A stretch of 64,000 bases of DNA from Gp6-AA40 sp035649635 (GCA_035649635.1 DASRJE010000026.1:1-64000), one strand, 5' to 3'. Shown: positions 16,986 through 25,767, counted from the stretch's first letter. Notes: generated by a model from the letters alone, not told the origin. Translations and numbers: made by a program.

Positions 16986-18520
16986 GAGAACAACTCGCTC
17001 TGCTGCCGGCCTACCTCACCGCACACGTGCAGCTCGCGCTGTTTGCCTTGCTGGCGGGCACCGCCGTGAGCATCCCCGCGGGCATTGCGATCACCCGCAG
17101 TCGTCGACTGGAGCGTCCCGTGCTGGCCGTTGCGAGCGTGATTCAGACGGTCCCGAGCCTCGCGCTCTTGGCGGTCATGGTGCCGGCGCTTTCTGCGCTG
17201 GGACTAAGAAGCATCGGCTTTCTTCCCGCGTTCATCGGGCTGACGCTTTACAGCGTCCTCCCCGTGCTTCGGAACACGGTCACCGGGTTGGCTGGCCTCG
17301 ACCCTGCGTTGAAAGAAGCGGCGCGCGGTGTGGGGATGACGTCGCGACAGCAGTTGTGGCGCGTCGAGCTGCCGCTGGCGCTGCCCGTCATTCTGGCGGG
17401 CCTGCGGACGTCCACAGTCTGGACCGTGGGCATGGCCACATTGTCGACGCCGGTCGGTGCTCCAAGCCTCGGCAACTACATCTTTGCGGGGCTGCAGACG
17501 CGGAATCTGACGGCCGTCCTCGTCGGCTGCGTTGCTGCCGCCGTGCTCGCGCTGGTGCTGGACGGCCTGGTCCGGGCCCTCGGCTCGGCTGTGCTCGCTC
17601 GCCGGAAAGCGCCGCTGGTCACGGTGATCACCATCTTCGGCCTGCTGTACGCGCATGCGGCAATCGCGTTTGTGACCGCCGCCTCCGACCGGGGTTCCAC
17701 GCGCATCGTCGTTGGCGCAAAGACGTTTACCGAACAGTACATCCTCGGCCAGATCCTCGCGGAGACGATCGAGCACGCCACCGGCAACGCAGTTGGCATC
17801 GCGTCGTCGCTGGGGTCGACCGTTGCCTTTGATGCGTTGCGCGCTGGCGATATCGATACCTACGTCGACTACTCGGGAACGATCTGGGCGACCATCATGC
17901 ATCGTGATGCCGCCTCCGTCGATCGAGAGACGGTGCTGACCGAAGTCGGTCGCTATCTGAAAATGGAGCACGGCATTGAAATGGTGGGCGCGCTTGGATT
18001 CGAGAACGCCTACGCGATGGCGATGCGACGGAGTCATGCGAGCGATCTGCGAGTTCGCAGCCTCACCGATGTAACGCTCTACGCGCCGCGGTTATCGGTT
18101 GGGGGCGACTATGAGTTCTTCCAGCGGCCGGAGTGGCGGGCAATCCAGGATCGCTATGGGCTCCGCTTCCGTGAACAACGGAGCATGGATCCGTCGCTCA
18201 TGTACCAGGCGGTCGCCAATGGCCAGGTCGATGTCATCAGCGCGTTCTCAACCGATGGCCGCATCGCCGCACTGGACCTGGTCCTTCTGGAGGACGAGCG
18301 GCAGGCAATCCCGCCGTACGACGCCGTCATCCTTGCCAGCGCGAGACTCGCCCGCGAGCATCCCGGCGCGATCGCGGCGCTCAAGAGCCTGACCGGATCG
18401 ATTGATGCCGACCGCATGCGACTCATGAACCTTGCGGTCGATCAGGACGGCAAATCACCTCAAGTGGTGGCTGAGGAATTTCTTGAAGGTCAAAGGTCAA
18501 AAGTCAAAGGTCAAAAGTAA
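16982..18520 (+). CDS. Osmoprotectant ABC permease fused to its substrate-binding protein
   Basis: The 512-residue product joins two parts. Residues 1-235 are the membrane permease: about six TMs with the EAA loop DPALKEAARGVGMTSRQQLWRVELPLALPVILAGLR. Residues 240-505 are an OpuCC/ProX-like binding domain that starts at STRIVVGAKTFTEQYILGQILAE and includes GSTVAFDALRAGDIDTYVDYSGT. The binding domain is therefore tethered outside the membrane. It forms the importer with the preceding ATPase, overlapping it by 4 nt (GTG start). The last residues, GQRSKVKGQK, are encoded by a 7-nt tandem repeat and are probably not part of the ancestral domain. Confidence 0.92.
   Translation: MREQLALLPAYLTAHVQLALFALLAGTAVSIPAGIAITRSRRLERPVLAVASVIQTVPSLALLAVMVPALSALGLRSIGFLPAFIGLTLYSVLPVLRNTVTGLAGLDPALKEAARGVGMTSRQQLWRVELPLALPVILAGLRTSTVWTVGMATLSTPVGAPSLGNYIFAGLQTRNLTAVLVGCVAAAVLALVLDGLVRALGSAVLARRKAPLVTVITIFGLLYAHAAIAFVTAASDRGSTRIVVGAKTFTEQYILGQILAETIEHATGNAVGIASSLGSTVAFDALRAGDIDTYVDYSGTIWATIMHRDAASVDRETVLTEVGRYLKMEHGIEMVGALGFENAYAMAMRRSHASDLRVRSLTDVTLYAPRLSVGGDYEFFQRPEWRAIQDRYGLRFREQRSMDPSLMYQAVANGQVDVISAFSTDGRIAALDLVLLEDERQAIPPYDAVILASARLAREHPGAIAALKSLTGSIDADRMRLMNLAVDQDGKSPQVVAEEFLEGQRSKVKGQK
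18485..18519 (+). repeat. AAAGGTC heptad tandem repeat inside the 3' end of a CDS
   Basis: Five consecutive units (GAAGGTC, AAAGGTC, AAAAGTC, AAAGGTC, AAAAGTA) are in exact 7-nt phase. They supply the last dozen codons and the stop codon region of the ABC fusion gene. Confidence 0.9.
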
Positions 18521-18557
18521 AGTCGCCGAAGCGACATAGTGAGCGTCCCGACCTTCA

Positions 18558-18563
18558 TATAAT
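18558..18563 (+). promoter_or_regulatory. -10 hexamer TATAAT for a leaderless transcript
   Basis: A consensus TATAAT ends 9 nt before ATG 18573, so transcription is predicted to start 0-4 nt before the start codon. No Shine-Dalgarno sequence fits in that space. Confidence 0.5.
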
Positions 18564-18572
18564 GGCTATTTG

Positions 18573-19586
18573 ATGAGAAGAGAATTCAGAGTGCCGAGAG
18601 CGCTTTCCATCGCCATCGGCCTGCTTGTTGCGATCGGCTCAGGAGCGAACCTGATCGCAGGACAGCTGGCAGCCGCCGACGCAAATGCGCTCGAGGTCAT
18701 TCAGATTCGCCCGAACTTCTATGTGATTGCCGGCGACGGCTCCAACATCGCCGTGCAATTCGGAACCGATGGTGTTGTGGTCGTCGACACGGGCACCGGC
18801 GACAAGGCCAAGCAGGTGATCGGCGAGATTCGCAAGCTCTCGACGCGTCCAATCCGATATGTCATCAACACCAGCGCCGATCCTGATCACGTCGGCGGAA
18901 ATGACGAACTGTCCGCCGCCGGCCAGTCGGTGATTCCAACCGGCGGCCTCAATGAGATTGGCGCCGCCGGCGGTCGCGCCCCGATCCTGGCGGAAGAGAA
19001 CGTCCAATCGAGAATGGCTGCACCGGAAGGCGAGAAATCCACGTTCCCCATCGGCGCATGGCCGACGGTGACGTACTCCTCGGCGCTGGAGGAGGGACAG
19101 AAAGATCTCTATATCAACGGCGAAGCCATCATCACAACCCATCAGCCAGCGGCGCACACCGACGGCGACAGCATGGTCTTCTTCCGTCGTTCCGATGTGC
19201 TCGTGACCGGCGATGTCTTCGACCAGACGCGATTTCCCGTCATCGATCGCGACAAAGGCGGAAGCATTCAGGGAGTGATCGACAGCCTCAACCGCATCAT
19301 CGGTATCACGGTCCCGCCTATTCCTTTTATCTGGCAGGAAGGTGGCACCGTGGTCGTGCCCGGCCACGGCCTCATCAGTCACGAAGCCGACGTCGTCGAC
19401 TATCGCGACATGGTGACGATCGTTCGCGATCGGATTCGGGCGTGGATCGGTAAAGGGATGACGCTCGATCAAATCCGCAAAGCCGATCCGGTCAAGGGAT
19501 TCCGCGGCAGGTACGGCAGCAACACCGGCGCGTGGACGACGGACAAGTTCATCGAAGCTGTCTACAAAGACCTCGGCGGAAAGTAA
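18573..19586 (+). CDS. Exported metallo-beta-lactamase-fold protein with degenerate zinc site
   Basis: The 337-residue product has an N-terminal signal or anchor (ALSIAIGLLVAIGSGANLIAG) and the MBL fold: VVVVDTGTG, YVINTSADPDHVGGNDEL, TTHQPAAHTDGDSMVFF, VLVTGDVFDQTRFP and VVVPGHG. The usual THxHxDHxGG motif reads TSADPDHVGG, so the first two Zn1 histidines are Ser and Asp. Asp and His of the Zn2 site, the HTDGD histidine, the GD aspartate and the PGHG histidine remain. It begins an apparent operon with two secreted paralogues (4-nt gap, then 1-nt overlap). Substrate is unknown. Confidence 0.82.
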   Translation: MRREFRVPRALSIAIGLLVAIGSGANLIAGQLAAADANALEVIQIRPNFYVIAGDGSNIAVQFGTDGVVVVDTGTGDKAKQVIGEIRKLSTRPIRYVINTSADPDHVGGNDELSAAGQSVIPTGGLNEIGAAGGRAPILAEENVQSRMAAPEGEKSTFPIGAWPTVTYSSALEEGQKDLYINGEAIITTHQPAAHTDGDSMVFFRRSDVLVTGDVFDQTRFPVIDRDKGGSIQGVIDSLNRIIGITVPPIPFIWQEGGTVVVPGHGLISHEADVVDYRDMVTIVRDRIRAWIGKGMTLDQIRKADPVKGFRGRYGSNTGAWTTDKFIEAVYKDLGGK

Positions 19587-19590
19587 GCAC

Positions 19591-20421
19591 GTGAGAAAGG
19601 CCAACTTCATATCCGCAACCGCGTTATTGATTTCGCTGGTCGCATCCCAGGCGCTCCTCGCTCAGGCTCCGGCGCGTGGACAAGGACAAGCTGGACAAGG
19701 ACAAGGTGGACGAGGCGGCAGGGACCAGGCCCCTGCCGAACCACCGCCGACACCGCGTGCGGCAGCGCCGATCGATCTCACCGGCTACTGGGTCTCTGTC
19801 ATCACTGAAGACTGGCGCTGGCGCATGGTGACGCCTCCGAAGGGCGACTACGTCAGCCTTCCGATTAACGCCGAAGCAAAGAAGGTTGCCGATGCGTGGG
19901 ATGCGGCGAAAGACACAGCCGCCGGCGATCAGTGCAAGGCGTATGGTGCGCCCGGGCTCATGCGTCTGCCGACCAGGTTGCACATCACCTGGCAGGACGA
20001 CACGACATTGAAAGTGGAAACCGATACCGGGACACAAACGCGGTTGCTGCATTTCGGTGATTGGAAACCACCCGCGGGCGGAACCTCCCGACAAGGCAAC
20101 ACCACCGCGCAATGGGAGACACGTCAGGGACGGCGCGGACAGCCGCTGCCGCCGCCCGATCAGCGCTTTGGAAATCTGAAGACGATCACGACTGGACTTC
20201 TGCCGGGGTACCTGCGCAAGAACGGCGTGCCGTTCAGCGAGAAGACCACGCTGACGGAGTACTGGGATCTTCTTCGCCAGCCGACTGGCGAACAGTGGAT
20301 TGCAATCACGACAGTGGTCGACGACCCGACGTATCTGACGAGGACATGGATCACCTCGCTCAATTTCAAGAAGGAAGCGAATGGATCCAAGTGGGATCCT
20401 TCAGGCTGTGAGGCGACGTAA
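19591..20421 (+). CDS. Secreted protein of unknown function (GxW/DLTGYW paralogue family)
   Basis: The 276-residue exported protein has signal MRKANFISATALLISLVASQALLAQ, then a Gln/Gly/Arg-rich linker. The domain opens IDLTGYWVSVITEDWRWR, continues with a conserved Cys (GDQCKAYGAPG) and ends TLTEYWDLL...DDPTYLTRTWITSLNF. I do not recognise a named family. The DLTG.W opening, the Glu-rich strand and the late DP.Y...W...F block are shared with the products starting at 20421, 33775, 34726 and 36676. GTG start at 19591, 4 nt after the preceding gene. Confidence 0.75.
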   Translation: MRKANFISATALLISLVASQALLAQAPARGQGQAGQGQGGRGGRDQAPAEPPPTPRAAAPIDLTGYWVSVITEDWRWRMVTPPKGDYVSLPINAEAKKVADAWDAAKDTAAGDQCKAYGAPGLMRLPTRLHITWQDDTTLKVETDTGTQTRLLHFGDWKPPAGGTSRQGNTTAQWETRQGRRGQPLPPPDQRFGNLKTITTGLLPGYLRKNGVPFSEKTTLTEYWDLLRQPTGEQWIAITTVVDDPTYLTRTWITSLNFKKEANGSKWDPSGCEAT

Positions 20422-21425
20422 TGAAGGGTGTCAGGCACATCACAGTTGTGGCGGCCGGTCTTCTGTGGCTGGCAGCGAGCGGTCCGGCGTTCGCTCAGGG
20501 CGGCGTGGAGGCGGCCGCCGCGGCGACGCGTGGAACCATCACCGACCTCGCGGGATCGTGGGCCAATCGGTTACATGAGGATTGGATCGAACGCGCGCCG
20601 GGCCCGCATATCGGCGACTACAGCGGGCTTCCCATCAACGACGAAGCGCGCGCGTATGCCGACCTCTATCAGGTCTCGATGCAGAACATGCCAGAGCGGC
20701 AGTGCATCTTGTACACCTCGCAGTACATCGTCATGGGCCCACAGAATTTGCGCATCGAACCGGAAGTCGATCCGATTTCCGGGGCCATCGTCGCCCTGCA
20801 CATGACAGGCACGGTTGATCGCGCGCCGCACACGGTGTGGATGGACGGACGCCCACACCCGTCGAGGAACGCGCCGCACACGGCCGGCGGGTTCAGCACC
20901 GGCGTCTGGCAAGGCGGCATGATCGTCGCACAGACCACGCACTTGAAGGCGGGGCTCGTGTGGCGCAACGGCGTCCCGCACAGCGATCAGGCCACCATCA
21001 CGGAGTACTACGCGCGCCACGGCGACCTGCTCACGATCACGATGATTCTCACAGATCCCATCTACTACGAAGAGCCGTTCATCAGGAACGCGACGTTCGA
21101 GCTCGACTCGCAGACGCGCGTGTTGCCCGAACCGTGTGAGCCGCAGGTGGAGATCCCACGCGCACCGGGAGAGGTACCGCACTATCTTCCGGGAGAGAAT
21201 CCGTATCTGAGGGAATTCGCGGAGACCTTCAACCTGCCGCTCGAAGCGGTGCGCGGTGGAGCAGCGACGACGTACCCGGAGTATGGAAAGAAGCTGAGAG
21301 CGACGTACAAGCCGCCGGCCAAGTGCACGGTCTACTGCTGCGGCGGCACGGGCCTCACGGTTCCCAACACGAACAACGCGGCATGTCGCGAAGGAGACGC
21401 GCCGCCACCGGAGATCTTACGGTAA
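20421..21425 (+). CDS. Secreted protein of unknown function (paralogue of the preceding gene)
   Basis: The 334-residue product has a signal peptide ending PAFAQ. Its domain opens ITDLAGSWANRLHEDWIERAPG and contains GDYSGLPINDEARAYADLY, VWMDGRPHP, STGVWQGGMIVAQTTHLKAG and ATITEYYARHGDLLTITMILTDPIYYEEPF. Two late Cys clusters (KCTVYCCGG and AACREG) could bind metal or form disulfides. It starts inside the stop of the previous gene (TAATG), so it is translationally coupled. Its 3' end overlaps the convergent PQQ dehydrogenase gene by 9 nt. Confidence 0.75.
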   Translation: MKGVRHITVVAAGLLWLAASGPAFAQGGVEAAAAATRGTITDLAGSWANRLHEDWIERAPGPHIGDYSGLPINDEARAYADLYQVSMQNMPERQCILYTSQYIVMGPQNLRIEPEVDPISGAIVALHMTGTVDRAPHTVWMDGRPHPSRNAPHTAGGFSTGVWQGGMIVAQTTHLKAGLVWRNGVPHSDQATITEYYARHGDLLTITMILTDPIYYEEPFIRNATFELDSQTRVLPEPCEPQVEIPRAPGEVPHYLPGENPYLREFAETFNLPLEAVRGGAATTYPEYGKKLRATYKPPAKCTVYCCGGTGLTVPNTNNAACREGDAPPPEILR

Positions 21426-23387
21426 CGCCAGCGCGACGAGCTCGCCGGGATACTGACGACCCGAGATCCCGACGACGATGTACTGCTTGCCTTTGGCCGT
21501 GTAGGTCATCGGCGCATTGCTGACGCCCGCTGGCAACTCCATCTCCCACGCGATCGCGCCTGTCTTCTTGTCGAACGCGCGGAATTTCTTGCCGCCCCAT
21601 GGTCCACCGGGCGGCAGGCCCACGCCGCTGTCGCTCCCTTCGCCCATGAACACAAAGCTCTTGGTGACGAGCGCGGCAAGTCGCCCTGGCGTGCCCAGTG
21701 GTGGGAGATTGAGACCCTTGAATGCCGGGTGGTTGCGAAGCCCATCGCCATTGGCCACCGAGAACGCGATATCACCTTTGTTCAAATCGATCGCCACCAG
21801 CCGCGAGTACGGCGGTTTGAACGGGTCCGGAAGTCCCTGTGGTCCTAGTGGCCAGGGCACTTGCTGTTTCACGTACGGCAACGTCGATTCCGGATGCTGC
21901 GACTTACCCAACGCGATCACGGTGGGCATGTGAGCCGACGGCACGTACAACATGCCGGTCTCGGGATCGAATGCGGCGCCGCCCCAGTCGGCCCCACCAT
22001 TCGTTCCCGGGACGAGCAACAGGCCTTTCGGCCCATCCGGGCTTCCCAGGAGAACGGGCGGTGTGTAGATCGGTCCCGTCTTGTATTCGCTGACGATCTT
22101 CTTTGCCTCGGCTTTCAACTCCGGGGTGAAGTCAATCAAGTCGCTATCAGAAACGCCCTGTTGATCGAACGCCGGTGGTTTCGAGGGAATCGGCTGCGTC
22201 GGTGAATACCATTCACCCGGCACATCGCCTTTCGGGACCGGCCGCTCTTCGATCGGCCACACGGGCTGACCCGTCACGCGATCGAAGACGTAGACAAACG
22301 CCTGCTTCGAAACCTGCGCGACCGCCTTGATCCGTCGTCCGTTCACGGTGATATCGCCGAGCACCGGCGCGGCGGGCAGGTCGTAGTCCCAGAGACCGTG
22401 ATGAATGGTCTGGAAGTGCCACACGCGCTGACCGGTTCGTGCATCGAGGCACACGATCGACTCGGCATAAAGGTTGTTGCCGGGTCTGGTGCCGCCATAG
22501 TAGTCGCCCGTTGCTTCTTCGAAGGGCAAGTACACGTAGCCGAGATCTTCGTCCGCGCTCAGGAGCGACCACGCACCGCTGTTGCCGGAGTAGGTCCAGG
22601 AGTCGTCGAGCCACGTCTCGTTGCCCGGCTCACCCTTTCGCGGCACGACGTGGAAGGTCCACAACAATCTCCCCGACCGCACGTCATAGCCGCGCACATC
22701 GTCCGGCGGCATCTCCTTTGGCGCGCGCGCACGCTCGTTGAGAATGTCCGTGGCAGGTGAGGGAACGCCTGCCACGACGACGACGTCCTTGACCACGATC
22801 GGTCCGCTGCTCCAGCGCCAGCCGGTGATCGGCCGCTCGAATCCCTTGGTCAGGTCGACCTGCCCGTTTTCTCCGAAGTCGGCGTAGCGCTTGCCGGTCT
22901 TGGCATTGAGAGCGACGAGATTGGCGCCGACGTTGGTGACGATGCGCGCGTCCTTGCCGTCGGTCCAGTACGCGATGCCCCGCGTCGCTCCGCCTCGCGC
23001 CGGCCCTTGTCCGTCGGGACGAGGTGGCAGGCTGTCGTACCAAATCGTCTTGCCCGTCGTGGGGTCGAGCGCGACGACAGCACCGACCGCCGAACTCATA
23101 TACAGCACGCCGCCAACCACGAGTGGCGTGTGCTGATAATTGGCGGGCGCTTGCGCGTCGGGAAACGTCGAGCGGAGTTCTTCGGGTAACCCGGAACGCG
23201 TCCACGCGATTCGGAGATTCTTGATGGTGTTCTCGTTGATCTGATCCAGCGGCGAATACTTGGTGCTTCCCTTGTCGCCCGCGTAGGCGGGCCAATCGCG
23301 GTCGGCGTCGGCGGCGCTGCCAACGAGAGTCCATGCCGCGAGAGAGATCGTCAGAACGCAGAGAAGAGCGAGAGCTGCTTTGCGCAT
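21417..23387 (-). CDS. PQQ-dependent dehydrogenase, beta-propeller (glucose/alcohol type)
   Basis: The 656-residue exported quinoprotein has a signal peptide (LALLCVLTISLAAWTLVGSAADA), then DWPAYAGDKGSTKYSPLDQINENTIKNLR, the canonical first blade. Tryptophan-docking motifs follow (ALDPTTGKTIWYD, CLDARTGQRVWHFQTIHHGLWDYDLPAAPVL), ending with AIDLNKGDIAFSVANGDGLRNHP. It lacks the N-terminal TM region of membrane Gcd and has no C-terminal cytochrome domain, so electrons must pass to a separate carrier. I start at ATG 23387; the ORF also has an in-frame TTG at 23393. The transcript is probably leaderless. Confidence 0.93.
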   Translation of the reverse strand: MRKAALALLCVLTISLAAWTLVGSAADADRDWPAYAGDKGSTKYSPLDQINENTIKNLRIAWTRSGLPEELRSTFPDAQAPANYQHTPLVVGGVLYMSSAVGAVVALDPTTGKTIWYDSLPPRPDGQGPARGGATRGIAYWTDGKDARIVTNVGANLVALNAKTGKRYADFGENGQVDLTKGFERPITGWRWSSGPIVVKDVVVVAGVPSPATDILNERARAPKEMPPDDVRGYDVRSGRLLWTFHVVPRKGEPGNETWLDDSWTYSGNSGAWSLLSADEDLGYVYLPFEEATGDYYGGTRPGNNLYAESIVCLDARTGQRVWHFQTIHHGLWDYDLPAAPVLGDITVNGRRIKAVAQVSKQAFVYVFDRVTGQPVWPIEERPVPKGDVPGEWYSPTQPIPSKPPAFDQQGVSDSDLIDFTPELKAEAKKIVSEYKTGPIYTPPVLLGSPDGPKGLLLVPGTNGGADWGGAAFDPETGMLYVPSAHMPTVIALGKSQHPESTLPYVKQQVPWPLGPQGLPDPFKPPYSRLVAIDLNKGDIAFSVANGDGLRNHPAFKGLNLPPLGTPGRLAALVTKSFVFMGEGSDSGVGLPPGGPWGGKKFRAFDKKTGAIAWEMELPAGVSNAPMTYTAKGKQYIVVGISGRQYPGELVALALP

Positions 23388-23392
23388 GCGCA

Positions 23393-23398
23393 AGTGTA
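23393..23398 (-). promoter_or_regulatory. -10 hexamer TACACT for a leaderless transcript
   Basis: On the minus strand TACACT ends 5 nt before ATG 23387. This places the predicted transcript start at the start codon of the PQQ dehydrogenase gene. Confidence 0.4.
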
Positions 23399-23402
23399 GC
23401 TC

Positions 23403-23477
23403 GAAGGGCTAAGGGCGCGAAGGTGCGAGGGGGCGAAGGTGCGAGCGTGCGAAGCGGCGTGGTCTTGAGGTGCGAAC
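23403..23477. repeat. GCGAAGGT degenerate 8-nt tandem repeat
   Basis: Units GCGAAGGT, GCGAGGGG, GCGAAGGT, GCGAGCGT, GCGAAGCG follow each other in 8-nt phase in the gap between two minus-strand genes. A further degenerate copy lies near 23470. Confidence 0.75.
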
Positions 23478-23485
23478 GCGGACCG

Positions 23486-23767
23486 CTAATCGAGGAGCAT
23501 CGCGGGTTTGGCTTGAGGCGCCTGGTCGGTCGACGGTGACCATTCGCGGCTGCGAAGCGCTTCGCGGATGTCCGCCAGCGCTCGCACGATGAGTCGCAGT
23601 TCGTCGACGCCTGATGCGCTCGCGCTCTGTTCCAGGACTCGCGTCTGTGCGACGTCGTTGATGTGCGCGATCGCTGTCTCGATGTGACGCCGCGCGACAT
23701 CGATCCGCTGCACGGGGGAGTCGTTCTTGGCGACGATGTGGAGCATCCCGGGTCCTTCAGTCGTCAC
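23486..23767 (-). CDS. Small protein of unknown function
   Basis: The 93-residue product has no signal peptide and is largely alpha-helical in appearance (VARRHIETAIAHINDVAQTR, VDELRLIVRALADIREALRSREW). The tail is Pro/Gln rich. It begins at a GTG that overlaps the TGA of the gene upstream (GTGA), so the two short genes form a coupled pair. No family is recognised. Confidence 0.55.
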   Translation of the reverse strand: MTTEGPGMLHIVAKNDSPVQRIDVARRHIETAIAHINDVAQTRVLEQSASASGVDELRLIVRALADIREALRSREWSPSTDQAPQAKPAMLLD

Positions 23768-24057
23768 TTCTTGCGCCTGTCTTCCGCAGAGCGAGGTTGC
23801 CGGCGCCGGTCATATCCCGATCGCCGTTCACTAATGGGTAATACCCCGTAACCACTCGAGAGCAACTGCCGCTCGAATTGAACCTGATATTCGACGAGCG
23901 ACAGCGCGTCCTGAAACGAATACGACCGTCGCAACGCTCCCGGCCCGAACACCTTCAACTCCATCCCGCGTCTGTCGGCAAGTCGAGTTTCCCAGCGAAC
24001 TGTGATGAGTTGCTGGATGAACATCCGAATCACCGGGCGATCAACGTCAACTATCAC
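23764..24057 (-). CDS. Small basic protein of unknown function
   Basis: The 97-residue product contains a short globular segment (MFIQQLITVRWETRLADRRGMELKVFG) and an Arg-rich C-terminus with two RRxGYDRRR / EDRRKK blocks. Such D-R-R tails occur on small PilZ-associated and DNA-associated proteins, but this is not diagnostic. GTG 24057 was kept because GGAG lies 6 nt upstream. It overlaps the next minus-strand gene by 4 nt. Confidence 0.5.
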   Translation of the reverse strand: MIVDVDRPVIRMFIQQLITVRWETRLADRRGMELKVFGPGALRRSYSFQDALSLVEYQVQFERQLLSSGYGVLPISERRSGYDRRRQPRSAEDRRKK

Positions 24058-24211
24058 TTCGGCTCCAGTGCCGGGACGATTTTCACCTGAACAGTCTCCG
24101 CGGAAACGGATTTTGTTTTAGCTTCCTGCTACCTTTCACTCGAATTTCCGCGTGGTTTTTCAGGAAATCGTCTAACGACGCCTGGTAGTAGCAAGTGCCG
24201 CGCCGCTTGTG

Positions 24212-24240
24212 TTGACCTTGCACACTACCGGCGATAGCCT
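24212..24240 (+). promoter_or_regulatory. hmgA promoter: TTGACC, 17-nt spacer, TAGCCT
   Basis: A good sigma-70-type pair lies directly upstream of hmgA. The predicted transcript start (about 24247) is only about 3 nt before ATG 24250, so the mRNA would be nearly leaderless. Confidence 0.6.
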
Positions 24241-24249
24241 ACGGTCTCC

Positions 24250-25575
24250 ATGGCCCCCACTCCACGCGCCTATCTGTCGGGTTTCGGAAATGAGTTCGCT
24301 TCGGAGGCGTTAGCGGGTGCTTTGCCGCGAGAGCAGAACACACCCCAGAAGCCGCCGTTGGGCTTGTACATCGAGGAGTTGAACGGCACCGCGTTTACGG
24401 CGCCGCGCGGCGTCAGTCGCTCGACGTGGACATATCGCATCCGCCCATCTGCGATGCACAAGCCGTTCAAGACGCGCGACGCGCGACTCATCAGGAGCGG
24501 ACCGTTCAACGAGGTACCGCCAACGCCGAATCAATTGCGCTGGCGAGCGATGCCCATCCCGGCTGAGCCCACCGACTTCATCGATGGGATTGTCACCATC
24601 GGTGGGAATGGCGATCCCGCATCGCAATCAGGTGCCGCTATTCACATGTACGCGGCAAATATTTCTATGCGGGACCGGTTTTTCTACAATGCGGATGGCG
24701 AACTCCTGATCGTTCCGCAAGCCGGCGGCCTCATCGTGCACACTGAATTCGGTGTTCTCGATGCGCCCCCCGGTCACGTCGTTCTCATCCCGCGTGGCAT
24801 CAAGTTCAGAGTCGAGCTTGTCAATGGATCAGCTCGCGGGTTCCTCTGCGAGAACTACGGTCAGCATTTGCGGCTTCCCGATCTCGGACCGATCGGAACG
24901 TTTGGTTTGGCGAACGCGCGCGATTTCGAAACGCCGGCGGCAACGTTCGAGGATCGTGAGGGCGACTTCCGGCTCGTTGCCAAGTACGGTGGAGGACTCT
25001 GGGAAGCCGAGATCGATCACTCTCCGCTCGACATCGTCGCCTGGCGCGGCAACTATCTGCCGTTCCGATACGACCTCTACAAGTTTCAATGCATCAACAC
25101 GGTGACCTTCGATCACCCCGATCCGTCGATCTACTGTGTGCTCGCATCGCCCACGTCCATCGCTGGTACGTCGAACATGGAGTTCGGGTGCTTTCCGCCA
25201 CGATGGACCGTTGCCGAGCACACGTTCCGTCCACCGCCGTTCCATCGAAATGTCGCCAGTGAATTCCTCGGGCTGCTTGCGGGGAAATACATCGGCAAGG
25301 GCGACGACTTCGGTCCCGGCAGCGCGAGCTTGCACAACTGCATGTCCGGTCATGGACCTGACGCGGACGCGTACGAACGCGGCAGGACTGCGGAACTGAA
25401 GCCACAGTATCTCGAGGACACGCTCGTGTTCCTGTTCGAGACCCAGTTGCCTATTCGTCCGACGCGATTCGCGCTCGAGACAGAGTTGCTCGAACGCGAC
25501 TACTACACCCACTGGCAAGGACTGAAGAAGAACTTCGGCCTGGCGCGCGCGCGCGCCGTCGGCTCTGAACGGTAG
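24250..25575 (+). CDS. hmgA: Homogentisate 1,2-dioxygenase
   Basis: The 441-residue enzyme matches homogentisate dioxygenase end to end: YLSGFGNEFASEALAGALPREQNTPQ at the N-terminus, GLYIEELNGTAFTAPR, DGELLIVPQAGGLIVHTEFG, and the Fe-binding C-terminal region FPPRWTVAEHTFRPPPFHRN with ASLHNCMSGHGPD. It opens the aromatic ring of homogentisate in tyrosine/phenylalanine catabolism to give maleylacetoacetate, using Fe(II) and O2. The length is normal. The isomerase and fumarylacetoacetase genes are not adjacent, so the pathway is dispersed. Confidence 0.97.
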   Translation: MAPTPRAYLSGFGNEFASEALAGALPREQNTPQKPPLGLYIEELNGTAFTAPRGVSRSTWTYRIRPSAMHKPFKTRDARLIRSGPFNEVPPTPNQLRWRAMPIPAEPTDFIDGIVTIGGNGDPASQSGAAIHMYAANISMRDRFFYNADGELLIVPQAGGLIVHTEFGVLDAPPGHVVLIPRGIKFRVELVNGSARGFLCENYGQHLRLPDLGPIGTFGLANARDFETPAATFEDREGDFRLVAKYGGGLWEAEIDHSPLDIVAWRGNYLPFRYDLYKFQCINTVTFDHPDPSIYCVLASPTSIAGTSNMEFGCFPPRWTVAEHTFRPPPFHRNVASEFLGLLAGKYIGKGDDFGPGSASLHNCMSGHGPDADAYERGRTAELKPQYLEDTLVFLFETQLPIRPTRFALETELLERDYYTHWQGLKKNFGLARARAVGSER

Positions 25576-25603
25576 CTCAGCCGTAAATTCGTTCCTGCGT
25601 AGA

Positions 25604-25623
25604 GCGCAGTCTCCAGACTGCGC
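25604..25623. repeat. GCGCAGTCT hairpin preceded by GCGTAGA
   Basis: A perfect 9-bp stem with a 2-nt loop follows the sequence GCGTAGA, as in the element at 27949. It lies just downstream of hmgA. Confidence 0.65.
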
Positions 25624-25709
25624 GTTCAACTCGGAGGCGGGATGTCGGACACGATACAATTCGCACGGTGATTTGGCTCTCGACCTCCGGCTTCGATCTC
25701 GATCCGTCT

Positions 25710-25728
25710 GGAAGTTGGGAGTTGGAAC
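25710..25728 (+). repeat. AACTCCC-family heptad repeat, single arm
   Basis: Two to three TTGGAAG/TTGGGAG units in 7-nt phase lie upstream of the gene at 25768, without a facing arm. Confidence 0.6.
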
Positions 25729-25767
25729 TGCGAGTCAAGGAATCGAGTTCTTCATAGAGAGGGCGCA

